Under the pieces are notes generated by a model, which saw nothing but the letters and a program-made list of their open reading frames with translations, was not told where the DNA came from and did no database searches. This document shows, piece by piece, positions 46,170-55,382 of a stretch of 64,000 bases of DNA. A program made the translations under genes and the position numbers. How positions within the stretch are numbered: position 1 is the stretch's first letter; each line of letters begins with the position of its first letter. The stretch comes from Flammeovirga pacifica (GTDB taxonomy: Bacteria > Bacteroidota > Bacteroidia > Cytophagales > Flammeovirgaceae). The DNA is taken from contig NZ_JRYR02000001.1 of NCBI RefSeq assembly GCF_000807855.2, positions 2,228,368 to 2,292,367 of the forward strand, read 5' to 3'.

Positions 46170-48299
46170 CTACATAAAACCTCTATCTCTCATTAGTGCT
46201 TTATAATCGGCATCACGACCTCTAAACATTCTGTAAGCCTCTGCAGGATCAATTGAGTTTCTAGGTGCAAATAAGTACTTCACTAATTTCTCAGCAATTT
46301 GCTTATCATAGTAGCCTTGAGGCGACTCTTCAAATAACTCTGCTGCATCAGAAGTCAATACATCTGCCCATAAATAACCATAATACGCTGCAGCATAACC
46401 TTCACCAGAAAATACGTGACCAAATTGAGTCGATCTATGACGCATCACAATTTCTTTTGGCATGCCTAATTGATCTAAAGTTTCCTTTTCAAACTTCACA
46501 GGATCTATATTACTAGGATCTGTTGTATGATATTTCATATCCATTAAAGCAGATGCTAAGTATTCCGTTGTAGAAAAACCTTGATTAAAAGTAGCTGCTG
46601 CCTTAATCTTCTTGACTAACTCTTTTGGCATAGGTTTACCCGTTTTTACATTGGTCAAGAAACCGTTGATTACTTTATCTGTAGGTAACCATCTTTCCAA
46701 TAATTGAGATTGGAACTCTGTATAATCTCTTACACCACTATTTGATTTTGGATATTTTACATTTGCAGATAAGAAATGTAATGCGTGACCAAATTCATGG
46801 AAAAACGTTTCTGCATCTGACCAAGAAACTAATGATACTTCTCCTAGAGCAGGTTTGATAAAGTTAGAGTTATTAGATGCTAGAACAATTGTTTTACCTT
46901 CATAAGATGTAAAGCTTCTATATGTTGTTGCCCATGCACCTGAACGCTTACCCTTTCTTGCATATGGATCTAAATACCATAAACCTATTAATTCGCCATC
47001 CGCTTTATTATGTACTTCCCAAACTCTTACGTCTTCATGGAATACTGGTACTTTTCCTTTCGGTAGTGCTTTAAATTCAAAGCCAAATAGTTCTCCAGCT
47101 ACCATAAACATTCCTTCACGAAGTTTTTCTAATTGTAGGTATTGTTTTACCTCATCAGAATCTAAATCGTACTTGGCTTTCCTAACTTTCTCTGCATAAT
47201 ATCTATAATCCCATGGTTCGATAGTTATTTTATGTCCAAGCTTATTAGCAACAGCTTGCATATCTTTTACTTCCTTATGAACTGTTTTTACAGAAGCTTC
47301 CCATACTTTCTCCATCAAATCCATTGCATTTGCTGGGTTCTTAGCCATTCTGTCTTGCAGCCTCCAAGAAGCATAATTATCGTAACCCATCAATTTCACC
47401 CTCTCATCTCTTAATTTAAGAATCTGAGCAATAATTTTATTGTTATCGTGCTTATCTCTATTGTCACCTCTCTTAATGTAGTTAGTCCACACTTCTTTTC
47501 TTATTTCTCTTTCATCTGAATAAGTTAAGAAAGGCTCCATAAATGATCGTGTATTTAACACTGCATACTTTCCTTTTTCACCTCTTTCCTCAGCTTGTTT
47601 TGCAGCTGATTTCACAAATGATTCAGGTAAACCGCTTAATTGCTTATCAGAAATATATACAACATAATCTTCTTCATCTGCTAAAACATTATTAGAAAAA
47701 TCAGAATATAAAGTTGATAATTCTTTATCTATTGCAGCATATCTTTTTTTCTTTTCAGCATCTAAATCAGCCCCTCTCATTACAAAACCAGTGTAATAAA
47801 GATCTACAATTCTTTGTGCTTCTTTTTCTAAAGGTGTTGTTTTGCTGTCTTCGTGTACCTTTTTAATTCTTTGATATAGCTTATCATTTTGATTAATCTT
47901 AGAAGAATAATCTGAAATGATTGGCGCCAAATCTTTAGCTATCTGACGTAATTCAGGTGAAGACATATTAGATCTCCAGATTCCCATGTAAGTAAATGCT
48001 CTATCCAAAGGTTCTCCAGATTTTTCCATAGCTACAATCGTGTTATCGAAAGTTGCTGGTGCTGGATTATTAGAGATTGTTTCAATTTCAGTAAGATGAA
48101 GTTCAATCCCTTTGACAATAGCATTTTTTAAATCTGAGATCTGCATTTCATCGAAAGCAGGAGTACCACCGTAGGCCCCTTTCCATTCTTTTAATAGCAT
48201 ATTCTCGTATGATGTTGATTTGTTGTCTGTTTTATTACAACCAAAAAGGCAGAGTAATAAAGAAGACATTCCAATAATTGAAAGGAACGTATTTCTCAT
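46170..48299 (-). CDS. M3-family zinc metallopeptidase lipoprotein
   Basis: 709 residues. The lipobox LCLFGC puts the lipid cysteine at 21, so the enzyme is likely on the periplasmic or outer membrane face. The M3 (thimet/Dcp) signature FFHEFGHALHFL has zinc ligands H501 and H505 with catalytic E502. The family helix GEVSLVSWSDAETF precedes it, and FSGEGYAAAYYGYLWADVL, with the substrate-binding His/Tyr loop, follows. It trims oligopeptides, perhaps peptides from secreted proteases. It is not obviously cotranscribed with neighbours; nadK ends 40 bases upstream of its start. Confidence 0.9.
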   Translation of the reverse strand: MRNTFLSIIGMSSLLLCLFGCNKTDNKSTSYENMLLKEWKGAYGGTPAFDEMQISDLKNAIVKGIELHLTEIETISNNPAPATFDNTIVAMEKSGEPLDRAFTYMGIWRSNMSSPELRQIAKDLAPIISDYSSKINQNDKLYQRIKKVHEDSKTTPLEKEAQRIVDLYYTGFVMRGADLDAEKKKRYAAIDKELSTLYSDFSNNVLADEEDYVVYISDKQLSGLPESFVKSAAKQAEERGEKGKYAVLNTRSFMEPFLTYSDEREIRKEVWTNYIKRGDNRDKHDNNKIIAQILKLRDERVKLMGYDNYASWRLQDRMAKNPANAMDLMEKVWEASVKTVHKEVKDMQAVANKLGHKITIEPWDYRYYAEKVRKAKYDLDSDEVKQYLQLEKLREGMFMVAGELFGFEFKALPKGKVPVFHEDVRVWEVHNKADGELIGLWYLDPYARKGKRSGAWATTYRSFTSYEGKTIVLASNNSNFIKPALGEVSLVSWSDAETFFHEFGHALHFLSANVKYPKSNSGVRDYTEFQSQLLERWLPTDKVINGFLTNVKTGKPMPKELVKKIKAAATFNQGFSTTEYLASALMDMKYHTTDPSNIDPVKFEKETLDQLGMPKEIVMRHRSTQFGHVFSGEGYAAAYYGYLWADVLTSDAAELFEESPQGYYDKQIAEKLVKYLFAPRNSIDPAEAYRMFRGRDADYKALMRDRGFM

Positions 48300-48339
48300 T
48301 TTTAAGTTTATATATGGTTAATTAAAATATAGTATTCGT

Positions 48340-49236
48340 TTAACTCATAGGGTTTCTATTGTCCAACCCCCAGTTTAGCTTTTTTCTTAAAGTATCAAGG
48401 AACTTCTCTCCTCCTCCTACATTGACTAGTTTTGCTTTAAAAGGACATTTCTTAACGGCTAATTCAATAGATGCATCCACTGCTTCAGACCTAGAATCTA
48501 AAGACACTAAAAAGTTTTTACTCCTACCCTCTATTTCGAATGATATGACACTTTTATCCGAAATGATAAGAGGTCTTACATTTAAGTTATGAGGACAAAC
48601 AGGTGATATAATAAAATTTTCAGAACCTGGAATTACTACAGGGCCTCCAACACTTAAAGAATATCCAGTAGAACCTGAAGGTGTGGAGACAATTAGACCA
48701 TCGGCCCAATAAGAATTTAGGTACTCTCCATTGAGGTAAGTATGCACTACAATCATTGATGAAGTGTCTCTTTTTAGAATCGTAAATTCGTTAAGTCCAA
48801 ATTTGATTCCTCCAAAAAGGTCCTCTCTATCACTTACTAGTGTTAACATCGTTCTTTCTTCAATTGAAAAGAAACCATTGATAAGAGCATCTAACGTATT
48901 CGAAAAATTTTCTCTTTGAATGGAAGCCAGAAAACCCAATCGTCCTGCATTCACACCAACAATTGGTATCTCTAACTCTTGAACATAAGTTAGTGCTTGT
49001 AGTAATGTACCATCACCTCCAATAGAGATCATGAAATCTACCCCTCGTAACTGTTCGGTAGAATTAAAAACAGGAACCGAATTACATAATTCAGGTTCAA
49101 TATTTTCAAGGTATAAAGCCAATCCATCAGAGATCATCAGTTCAAATTCTTTTCTATTAAGAATTTCATTGATGGCACTCATCAAAAATCCACTTCTTTC
49201 TTTTTCAAGTTTACGGCTATGTAAAGCTATTTTCAT
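48340..49236 (-). CDS. nadK: NAD kinase
   Basis: 298 residues. NadK phosphorylates NAD to NADP. Motifs: MISIGGDGTLLQALTY, GVNAGRLGFLASIQRE, WADGLIVSTPSGSTGYSLSV (the catalytic-site conserved stretch) and ISPVCPHNLNVRPLII. The CBS-domain gene ends two bases upstream of the nadK start region, so the two form a tight operon, as in many Bacteroidota. Confidence 0.97.
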   Translation of the reverse strand: MKIALHSRKLEKERSGFLMSAINEILNRKEFELMISDGLALYLENIEPELCNSVPVFNSTEQLRGVDFMISIGGDGTLLQALTYVQELEIPIVGVNAGRLGFLASIQRENFSNTLDALINGFFSIEERTMLTLVSDREDLFGGIKFGLNEFTILKRDTSSMIVVHTYLNGEYLNSYWADGLIVSTPSGSTGYSLSVGGPVVIPGSENFIISPVCPHNLNVRPLIISDKSVISFEIEGRSKNFLVSLDSRSEAVDASIELAVKKCPFKAKLVNVGGGEKFLDTLRKKLNWGLDNRNPMS

Positions 49237-49238
49237 GT

Positions 49239-49910
49239 TTAAAGTTCTAGATATCGCATTAGATTATCTAAACGGCCTTGACTATCATCTTTTCCTTCAG
49301 CAAAAGCAGAAGAATAAATCACGTTTAAACTAAAACGTTCAAATGTAGCCAAAACAGCCTCTACTTTCATTGTATTAAGTTTTAAAGTAACGATCACCAT
49401 TTGAGGATCATTATTATCAACTTCAACAAAAGAGCTTAATATTTTTACGTTATTGGTTTCCACCCATCGGCTTAAGTCTTCTAAAGAATATTGTATAGCT
49501 TCAATTCTTAGCGCCACAATAGAGCCTTCGATTTGATCTGCATGCAATCGAGCCACTTTTTCCATCATATCTTTTACGATAATGGTTCCGTGGTATTTCT
49601 CTTCTTTGTCAATTACAGGAATGATTTCTACATCATACTCGTCAACAATTCTTAAGCAGTCGTATAAATGGGTTGAAGGTAAGACTGAAACATCTTCGTT
49701 TGATAATGGTAATTTCACAGATTTAACTCCTTGACTTAGATCTAAATCAAAAAAGTCTTGCTCCATAACCATACCTATATACTTATTATTTTTAAGTACA
49801 GGTAAAGATAGAATGTTGTTTTCTTCGTAATAAGAAAAAACACATTCTAATGCGGTATCTGGTTGTATGGTTGGCAATGTAGTTGTCAACAGATCTTTTG
49901 CTAATTGCAT
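49239..49910 (-). CDS. CBS-pair protein, probable regulator coupled to nadK
   Basis: From ATG 49910 the protein has 223 residues starting MQLAKDLLTTTLPTIQ. A longer frame to 49952 has no support. Two CBS motifs span about 1-125 (LPVLKNNKYIGMVMEQD; VIPVIDKEEKYHGTIIVKD). An ACT-like C-terminal section follows (about 140-215: GSIVALRIEAIQYSLEDLSR, then NVIYSSAF). CBS pairs bind adenine nucleotides, so it may sense adenylate or NAD-type ligands. Its stop is two bases before the nadK start. Confidence 0.85.
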   Translation of the reverse strand: MQLAKDLLTTTLPTIQPDTALECVFSYYEENNILSLPVLKNNKYIGMVMEQDFFDLDLSQGVKSVKLPLSNEDVSVLPSTHLYDCLRIVDEYDVEIIPVIDKEEKYHGTIIVKDMMEKVARLHADQIEGSIVALRIEAIQYSLEDLSRWVETNNVKILSSFVEVDNNDPQMVIVTLKLNTMKVEAVLATFERFSLNVIYSSAFAEGKDDSQGRLDNLMRYLEL

Positions 49911-49951
49911 ATCATCTAAATGTTTGATGAAAAGATATGTATATATAAACA

Positions 49952-49999
49952 ATTTGGGAGGTAAATATGTTGAAAAAAATCAACATTTACCTCCCAAAT
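49952..49999 (-). terminator. Long inverted repeat between the hydrolase and CBS genes
   Basis: ATTTGGGAGGTAAAT and ATTTACCTCCCAAAT form the outer arms, with an inner TGTTGA/TCAACA pairing partly offset by a two-base bulge, giving about 20 bp. The following T content on the minus strand is weak. It lies 80 bases beyond the hydrolase stop, so a terminator is the simplest reading. Confidence 0.5.
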
Positions 50000-50079
50000 C
50001 GATTGTGTTTTCACACAAATTCACCCAAATGTGTCAAATTCAGAGAAAATGAGTAGGTTTCTCTAAACTTACGTTATTG

Positions 50080-50835
50080 TTAGTTATTTCTCAAGAAATC
50101 ATCCACTAACATGTTAAATCTATTTGGGTGTTCCATCATTGGTGCGTGACAACACTTGTCTATAAAGTGTAATTGTGAGTTAGGAATCGATCGATTAAAC
50201 TCATGTCCTGCAGATGGAGGTGTAATTGTATCATTTAAACCCCATATCAATTGAGTAGGGCATTTAATATCTTTTAATTCACTTCGTAGGTTATGCTTTT
50301 GTGCAGACCTTGCATAATATACAATTCTCAAACACTTCGCATTATCAGAAGTTACTTCGTAACATTCGTCTACTAATTCTTTTGAAGCTACTTTAGGGTC
50401 ATAGAAAGTGTAAGCAACACGGTCTTTAATAAAGTCATATGATCCTCTTTTAGGATAAGACAACCCCATTCCCGATTCGTACAAACCTGAAGAACCTGTT
50501 AATATTAATTTCTTTACTTTATCAGCATTAGCCAAAGTATACATTAATGCAACATGACCACCTAAACTATTACCTAAAAGAGAGAATTCCTTCAATTCGA
50601 AGTCATTGACAAATTTTTCTGTGTACGCAACAAGTCCTTCCAAATTTGATTCATTTCTTGGTGAATCATAAATTGGCAACATTGGAATTAACACACGATA
50701 TCTACCTGAAAAGTAACTTAATACATCAGACCAGTTACTTAACGCTCCAAATAATCCGTGTAGGAGTATTAGTATTTCCCCTTCACCCTCATCGATGTAT
50801 TTAAAACCGTGTTTTTCTCGGACAGTTAAACTCAT
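50080..50835 (-). CDS. Alpha/beta-fold hydrolase
   Basis: 251 residues. Signatures are oxyanion LLHGLFG, nucleophile elbow GNSLGGH, acid in LIWGLNDTITP and His in DKCCHAPMMEHP. The protein is cytosolic and similar to MhpC/BioH-type esterases or C-C hydrolases. Substrate cannot be read from sequence. It stands alone, with a strong hairpin downstream. Confidence 0.92.
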   Translation of the reverse strand: MSLTVREKHGFKYIDEGEGEILILLHGLFGALSNWSDVLSYFSGRYRVLIPMLPIYDSPRNESNLEGLVAYTEKFVNDFELKEFSLLGNSLGGHVALMYTLANADKVKKLILTGSSGLYESGMGLSYPKRGSYDFIKDRVAYTFYDPKVASKELVDECYEVTSDNAKCLRIVYYARSAQKHNLRSELKDIKCPTQLIWGLNDTITPPSAGHEFNRSIPNSQLHFIDKCCHAPMMEHPNRFNMLVDDFLRNN

Positions 50836-50944
50836 ATCTTATTTTATTGCAATATTCATTGTAAAAATACGAGCAAAGATACAATTAAATTTTTAGCATT
50901 AGTAACTTATTGAGAGTTGTTAATTAACAATAAAGTACAACATC

Positions 50945-52873
50945 CTATAACTTTTTACCATACAGCATTGTATCAAAGCTCGACAAGGTCAATGACCCTT
51001 CAGAAAAGAGACTCTTTAAACGACTTCTACCCTCCTGACTATCAATAGACAAACCCTTGTTTTTATAATATTTATCTGATAAGAACATACCAAAACCTGA
51101 AGCAGAATATTTACCTGGTAAGGCAGTACATTCTTCAACAACACGTTCGGCATCTACTAAATTTAATGCAGAATTTTCACTTACATACATTAATGCTTCA
51201 TTTTTTGTCCATAAAAAATGATGAACACCTAGATCACACCACATTAATAATGCGTTATTTAACCTCCAGAAGTAGTATAAAACTCTTTCTTCTTGAGACG
51301 TTTTAGAATAATAAGTTGTGAGATAAATATTTTTCCAAAACTCTAAGCAATATGGTAACTTTAATTCTCTTCTGAAAAGGGGTAATTTATTATTAAGGAT
51401 TCTTCTATTTGACCATTCATGCGCTGCATATGTTGCAATAGCATAAGGCCCCATCATGTATTCCTCGTAATCACTTAAATGTTGATTTATATAGACATTA
51501 CCTTGTCTACTATTATCAAAACTCCCCTCGAAATAAAAAGGTTCATAAGAGACATTTTTAATATATTCAGGAAAATAGTTGACATTAATTTGCACCTTAT
51601 CGTTCATCATCCTAGGAGACTTGTTGTATTCTTCTAAAAAGCTAACGATTGAATTTCTGGTCTTATCTAAAGGATATTTTCTAGAATAATGGTAGAATCT
51701 ATCTTGTAATGATCCTTTAGGTATTTCTAAAGAATCAAGTAAGTTATTCAATTTCTGTTTCTCCTCCCTTACCATTTTCTTCGCCAAATAATTTAGATTT
51801 CTTGGTCGATACTCTACTTCTATCTCTTCTTTATTTAACCCTAAATGATATTGTAAAAGATGCCTGTAATAATTATCACCTTCTTTACCAAAACGCATTA
51901 AAGTAATCTCTTCTTCTGCTTGAAGTTCTAATTCATCTATTGTTCTTTTTAGTGCATCAAATGATGGAATCACTGCACCTTCAATTGCTTTTTTTGCTCT
52001 ATATTTTAATTCAGGAAATTGTCCTTTTACATTCTCATCATCCAGTTTTTCTAACTTTTGAATGAAATCAACATATAAAATATTATCGTTTAATGGTACT
52101 GCCAAAAAAGATTCTAGCTGTCTACTGATCTGCTTTAAAGTACTTTTAGGAGGTAAAGCCTGACCATCATTGATATTAAGATGATGAATAGATTCTTCTA
52201 AACTCTCAAAGGGTCTTCTAAAGAGAATACCTTTTGCTGTTAATTGATCTTCTCGGGTAGTTGGAAAAAGGGGTTTTCCAGAAATAAGCTCTGCCACTTT
52301 ATCTTGAATCTCTTCCAATCTACTTATATAATTGTAAGCTTGATTTACATTATCGATAGTATGACTATTGATCATAAATAATGGCAACTGAACTTGAATA
52401 CCGGAAACATGATCAATCGGATATTTCACATTTTTATAAATCCAACGATCTAAGATGCTTACATCCATTATAAACTCAAAAGTTCCTCTAGATAATTCCT
52501 CATCATGATCTAAACCTTGCTGATCATACCTATTTAGAAATTCTAATTCACCTTTCAAGTATTCAAAATCTCTTTCACTTTGAATGGTTGATTCATTATT
52601 TAAATGTCCTTCTAAAGTTTCTGGAGCATAAGGCCATTTAAATGCTTTGGTTTTGGTTAATAATTCGGGGTGACTTAATGTATATTCATAAAAGAATCTA
52701 TCTAATAGTGTATACATTTTTGATGGTCTGAAATACCAATTATTTAGTACATCTCCAATCATCCAAAAAATACATCCAAAAAATATTATACGCAGATATA
52801 AACCCCATTTTTGCTTAAAATGGCTCTTCAATTTTTGAGCAATGTAGGTTCTATATATCTTATTGTATTTCAT
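50945..52873 (-). CDS. DUF885-like membrane-anchored protein with degenerate zinc motif
   Basis: 642 residues. One N-terminal transmembrane helix (about 27-45, IIFFGCIFWMIGDVLNNW) anchors a large helical extracytoplasmic domain. Its layout and C-terminal tail (VDAERVVEECTALPGKYSAS, SDKYYKNKGLS, LKSLFSEGSLTLSSFD) resemble DUF885 putative metallopeptidases. Those carry a HExxPGHH-type motif, but here the aligned site reads YAAHEWSNRRIL (H485, E486), so the second and third His are gone and zinc catalysis is unlikely. It may be a pseudoenzyme or binding protein. The gene is intact and long, so it is under selection. Family assignment moderate. Confidence 0.6.
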   Translation of the reverse strand: MKYNKIYRTYIAQKLKSHFKQKWGLYLRIIFFGCIFWMIGDVLNNWYFRPSKMYTLLDRFFYEYTLSHPELLTKTKAFKWPYAPETLEGHLNNESTIQSERDFEYLKGELEFLNRYDQQGLDHDEELSRGTFEFIMDVSILDRWIYKNVKYPIDHVSGIQVQLPLFMINSHTIDNVNQAYNYISRLEEIQDKVAELISGKPLFPTTREDQLTAKGILFRRPFESLEESIHHLNINDGQALPPKSTLKQISRQLESFLAVPLNDNILYVDFIQKLEKLDDENVKGQFPELKYRAKKAIEGAVIPSFDALKRTIDELELQAEEEITLMRFGKEGDNYYRHLLQYHLGLNKEEIEVEYRPRNLNYLAKKMVREEKQKLNNLLDSLEIPKGSLQDRFYHYSRKYPLDKTRNSIVSFLEEYNKSPRMMNDKVQINVNYFPEYIKNVSYEPFYFEGSFDNSRQGNVYINQHLSDYEEYMMGPYAIATYAAHEWSNRRILNNKLPLFRRELKLPYCLEFWKNIYLTTYYSKTSQEERVLYYFWRLNNALLMWCDLGVHHFLWTKNEALMYVSENSALNLVDAERVVEECTALPGKYSASGFGMFLSDKYYKNKGLSIDSQEGRSRLKSLFSEGSLTLSSFDTMLYGKKL

Positions 52874-53039
52874 TCTTTAGTAAAAAAATATTATTCTTAC
52901 TTTTTCATATGTTAGCAGGATGTAACAACAAAAAAAGTTGAAATACCTCTACATTTGCAAATACTAGGCTAATAAATACTAACATTACACAACTTATTCA
53001 TTGATAATAAGTTATTTAATTAAACTTCGCACCTAAGAT

Positions 53040-54242
53040 TTGAAAAGAAAAGAACCACAAATAGATCATATTGAGTTAGAGAGTTTATCTTTCGAACATC
53101 TTTTAGCTGTTGCATTAGAGAGCGGTCAACCTTTTGCTGCCTGGAAAATGCCACAAGAAAATACACAAAGTATTGTTGTATCCTTACAAAAAGATGCATT
53201 AAAAGTCTCAGCAGATTTAGAGGATCTCCCTAACGGATTCTTGGCACATCCTTTTCAGACTAAAGATAATCAAGCTTACTTAATTCCTGCGGATATTTAT
53301 TATACCACAGAGATGGATCATATTGATTTTTCGAATTCATATGATTTAAATATCAAGGAGCGCGTAGAAAAAGAAATCCACAATTTTGACCCTAAAAAAT
53401 CTTTAAAAAGGTGGAAAGGTAACATGTTGAAGGAACATTTCCCTCCAACATCAAAAGAACATTTCACTTCTATAGTTGGTGAATCCGTTCGTGCTATGCA
53501 AAATGAGGAATTTACTAAAGTGGTACTTTCTAGAACGAAAGAAGCCTCTATAAAAGATGATTTTTCTCCAATAGATTTATTTCAAAGATTAAGTAGTGCT
53601 TATCCAACCGCTTTTGTTTCCATATGTTACATTCCACATGTAGGTTTATGGATGGGTGCTTCTCCTGAAACACTTATCAGTGTAGATGAGAATGGTGTTT
53701 TCAAAACAGTGGCTTTAGCCGGAACACAAGCTAGTGATGGTTTGTCGCCAAAAGAAGCTTCTTGGAAGAGTAAAGAAATTGAAGAACAAGCATTGGTGAG
53801 TAGATATATCATTAATTGCTTTAAAAAAATACGTTTACGAGAATTTGAAGAAATCGGTCCTCGTACAGTGGCAGCTGCCCACCTTTTACACTTGTGTACA
53901 GAGTTTAAAGTAGATACAAAAGCAACAAATTTCCCACAACTTGGTACAGTGATGTTAGAATTATTACATCCTACCTCTGCAGTTTGTGGTATGCCTAAGG
54001 AAATTGCTACAGACTTCATCTTACAAAACGAACAATATAACAGATCTATTTACAGTGGTTACATTGGACCTATTGGTCTAGAAAATAGACATCATCTTTT
54101 TGTCAACTTAAGATGCTTACAGCTTTTCAACGACCATGCCTTGTTGTATGCAGGAGCTGGAATTACAGCAGATTCTGATCCTGAAAAAGAATGGAAGGAG
54201 ACTGAAATCAAGATGGATACCATGTTGAAACACTTGAAATAG
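53040..54242 (+). CDS. menF: Isochorismate synthase (chorismate-binding enzyme)
   Basis: 400 residues from a TTG start at 53040; an in-frame stop at 53034 rules out an upstream ATG, and the first internal ATG falls inside the fold. It converts chorismate to isochorismate for menaquinone. Motifs: FTKVVLSRTKEASI, FVSICYIPHVGLWMGASPET, KTVALAGTQ, LHPTSAVCGMPKE, YSGYIGPIG and LYAGAGITADSDPEKEWKET. TACATTTG at 52950-52957 is a plausible -7 box. No other men genes lie nearby, so the pathway is dispersed. MenF fits better than EntC because Bacteroidota use menaquinone. Confidence 0.9.
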   Translation: MKRKEPQIDHIELESLSFEHLLAVALESGQPFAAWKMPQENTQSIVVSLQKDALKVSADLEDLPNGFLAHPFQTKDNQAYLIPADIYYTTEMDHIDFSNSYDLNIKERVEKEIHNFDPKKSLKRWKGNMLKEHFPPTSKEHFTSIVGESVRAMQNEEFTKVVLSRTKEASIKDDFSPIDLFQRLSSAYPTAFVSICYIPHVGLWMGASPETLISVDENGVFKTVALAGTQASDGLSPKEASWKSKEIEEQALVSRYIINCFKKIRLREFEEIGPRTVAAAHLLHLCTEFKVDTKATNFPQLGTVMLELLHPTSAVCGMPKEIATDFILQNEQYNRSIYSGYIGPIGLENRHHLFVNLRCLQLFNDHALLYAGAGITADSDPEKEWKETEIKMDTMLKHLK

Positions 54243-54431
54243 AACAAAGTCAGGAATTTGCAGTATTAATTAAACTAGTTGATATAACATCTCATTTTTT
54301 TATAAGAAAATCCCTTGGTTTCTTTTTAGGAAACTAACAGATGACTATTTTCTTTTTTTGATATCATCTTCTTTATCAAAATACCTGTTTCAAGAAAAAA
54401 TCACTTGAAAATTGTAAGGAATGGGTATTTC

Positions 54432-54445
54432 AATTGTCTAATTGA
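54432..54445. promoter_or_regulatory. Shared 14-mer dyad upstream of the thioredoxin-like gene
   Basis: AATTGTCTAATTGA, here within the perfect dyad TCAATT-GTCT-AATTGA at 54430-54445. It is identical to 27458-27471 upstream of glgP and ends 33 bases before this gene's start codon. Confidence 0.35.
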
Positions 54446-54478
54446 TACAAAAAACATTTACACACTCTATCTAATCAC

Positions 54479-55114
54479 ATGAAAAAATTCATCACTTTCA
54501 TTATTTTAATGACTCTAAGCTTATCGATTTTCGCCCAAGAAAAAGATATATATGCTAAATATGGAATTAAAGTAGAAACATTACAACCCGGTTTAAATAT
54601 TGGTGATACTGCACCTGATTTTAGTGGAGTAGATCAAAAAGGTAATAAAATACAGCTTTCAGAAATGGTGAAAGAAGGACCTGTTATTGTAAACTTTTTT
54701 AGAGGTAGTTGGTGTCCTTCATGCTATAAACATCTAAAATCTATCAGAGATTCTTTAGATTACATTTATGATACAGGAGCAAAAATTGTGATGGTAAGCC
54801 CTGAGGAAAAAGAAAGCCTAGACAAGTTTGCCGAAAAGAAAAAATTCACCTTCCCCATGTTATCTGATACGGATATGAGCGTAATGAATAATTATAAAGT
54901 AACGTTTGAGGTAACAGAAAAATATCAGAAAAAAATTAAAACTTTTTTGATGACAGACATTGCAGCAAATAACGCTTTACACAATGCATCGCTACCTGTA
55001 CCTGCCACTTATATTGTTGATAAAAACATGAAAATTATAGCAAAACAATATAATCCAAAATACAGTATCCGTATGTCTCCAACTGCGATGATCGAGGCAA
55101 TTAATGCAGAATAA
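54479..55114 (+). CDS. Exported thioredoxin-fold redox protein (AhpC/TSA-like)
   Basis: 211 residues with signal peptide MKKFITFIILMTLSLSIFAQ. GDTAPDFSGVDQKGN leads to a CxxC centre, RGSWCPSCYKHL, then VSPEEKESLDKFA and the cis-Pro loop LPVPATYIVDKN. The mature protein faces the periplasm and may act as a peroxiredoxin-like or disulfide reductase. CxxC spacing fits thioredoxin better than 2-Cys peroxiredoxin. A terminator lies 130 bases downstream, and murA follows. Confidence 0.88.
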   Translation: MKKFITFIILMTLSLSIFAQEKDIYAKYGIKVETLQPGLNIGDTAPDFSGVDQKGNKIQLSEMVKEGPVIVNFFRGSWCPSCYKHLKSIRDSLDYIYDTGAKIVMVSPEEKESLDKFAEKKKFTFPMLSDTDMSVMNNYKVTFEVTEKYQKKIKTFLMTDIAANNALHNASLPVPATYIVDKNMKIIAKQYNPKYSIRMSPTAMIEAINAE

Positions 55115-55245
55115 TATTATGAATTAATGATGATTTCGTATCATCTAGGTTTTAATGCCCTATTTTACTTAAAATTTATATTAAAAAAGCAATGAAAACA
55201 CGATTCTACATAGTGTTTTAAGCTATAAATGATTAATATTGATGT

Positions 55246-55280
55246 GAGATACTTTTTAATAAGTATCTCCATTTTTTTTA
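55246..55280 (+). terminator. Terminator between the thioredoxin-like gene and murA
   Basis: Perfect 9-bp stem GAGATACTT / AAGTATCTC with a six-base loop, then CATTTTTTTT. A second, weaker AAGCTTT/AAAGCTT hairpin follows at about 55282-55302. Confidence 0.85.
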
Positions 55281-55382
55281 CAAGCTTTTTGATAAAGCTT
55301 TCCGGATGTTTTTTTATTTGATTAACCCCTATTAAAACATTCGAAAACGGTATTATCTCTGAATTTATATATATCCACTACT

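Noticed and set aside
49967-50056. 29-codon frame with strong Shine-Dalgarno
   Set aside because: Start lies inside a long hairpin that is better explained as a terminator, the protein resembles nothing, and plus-strand transcription is unsupported.
53627-54019. 130-codon minus-strand frame inside menF
   Set aside because: Antisense shadow of a conserved enzyme core.
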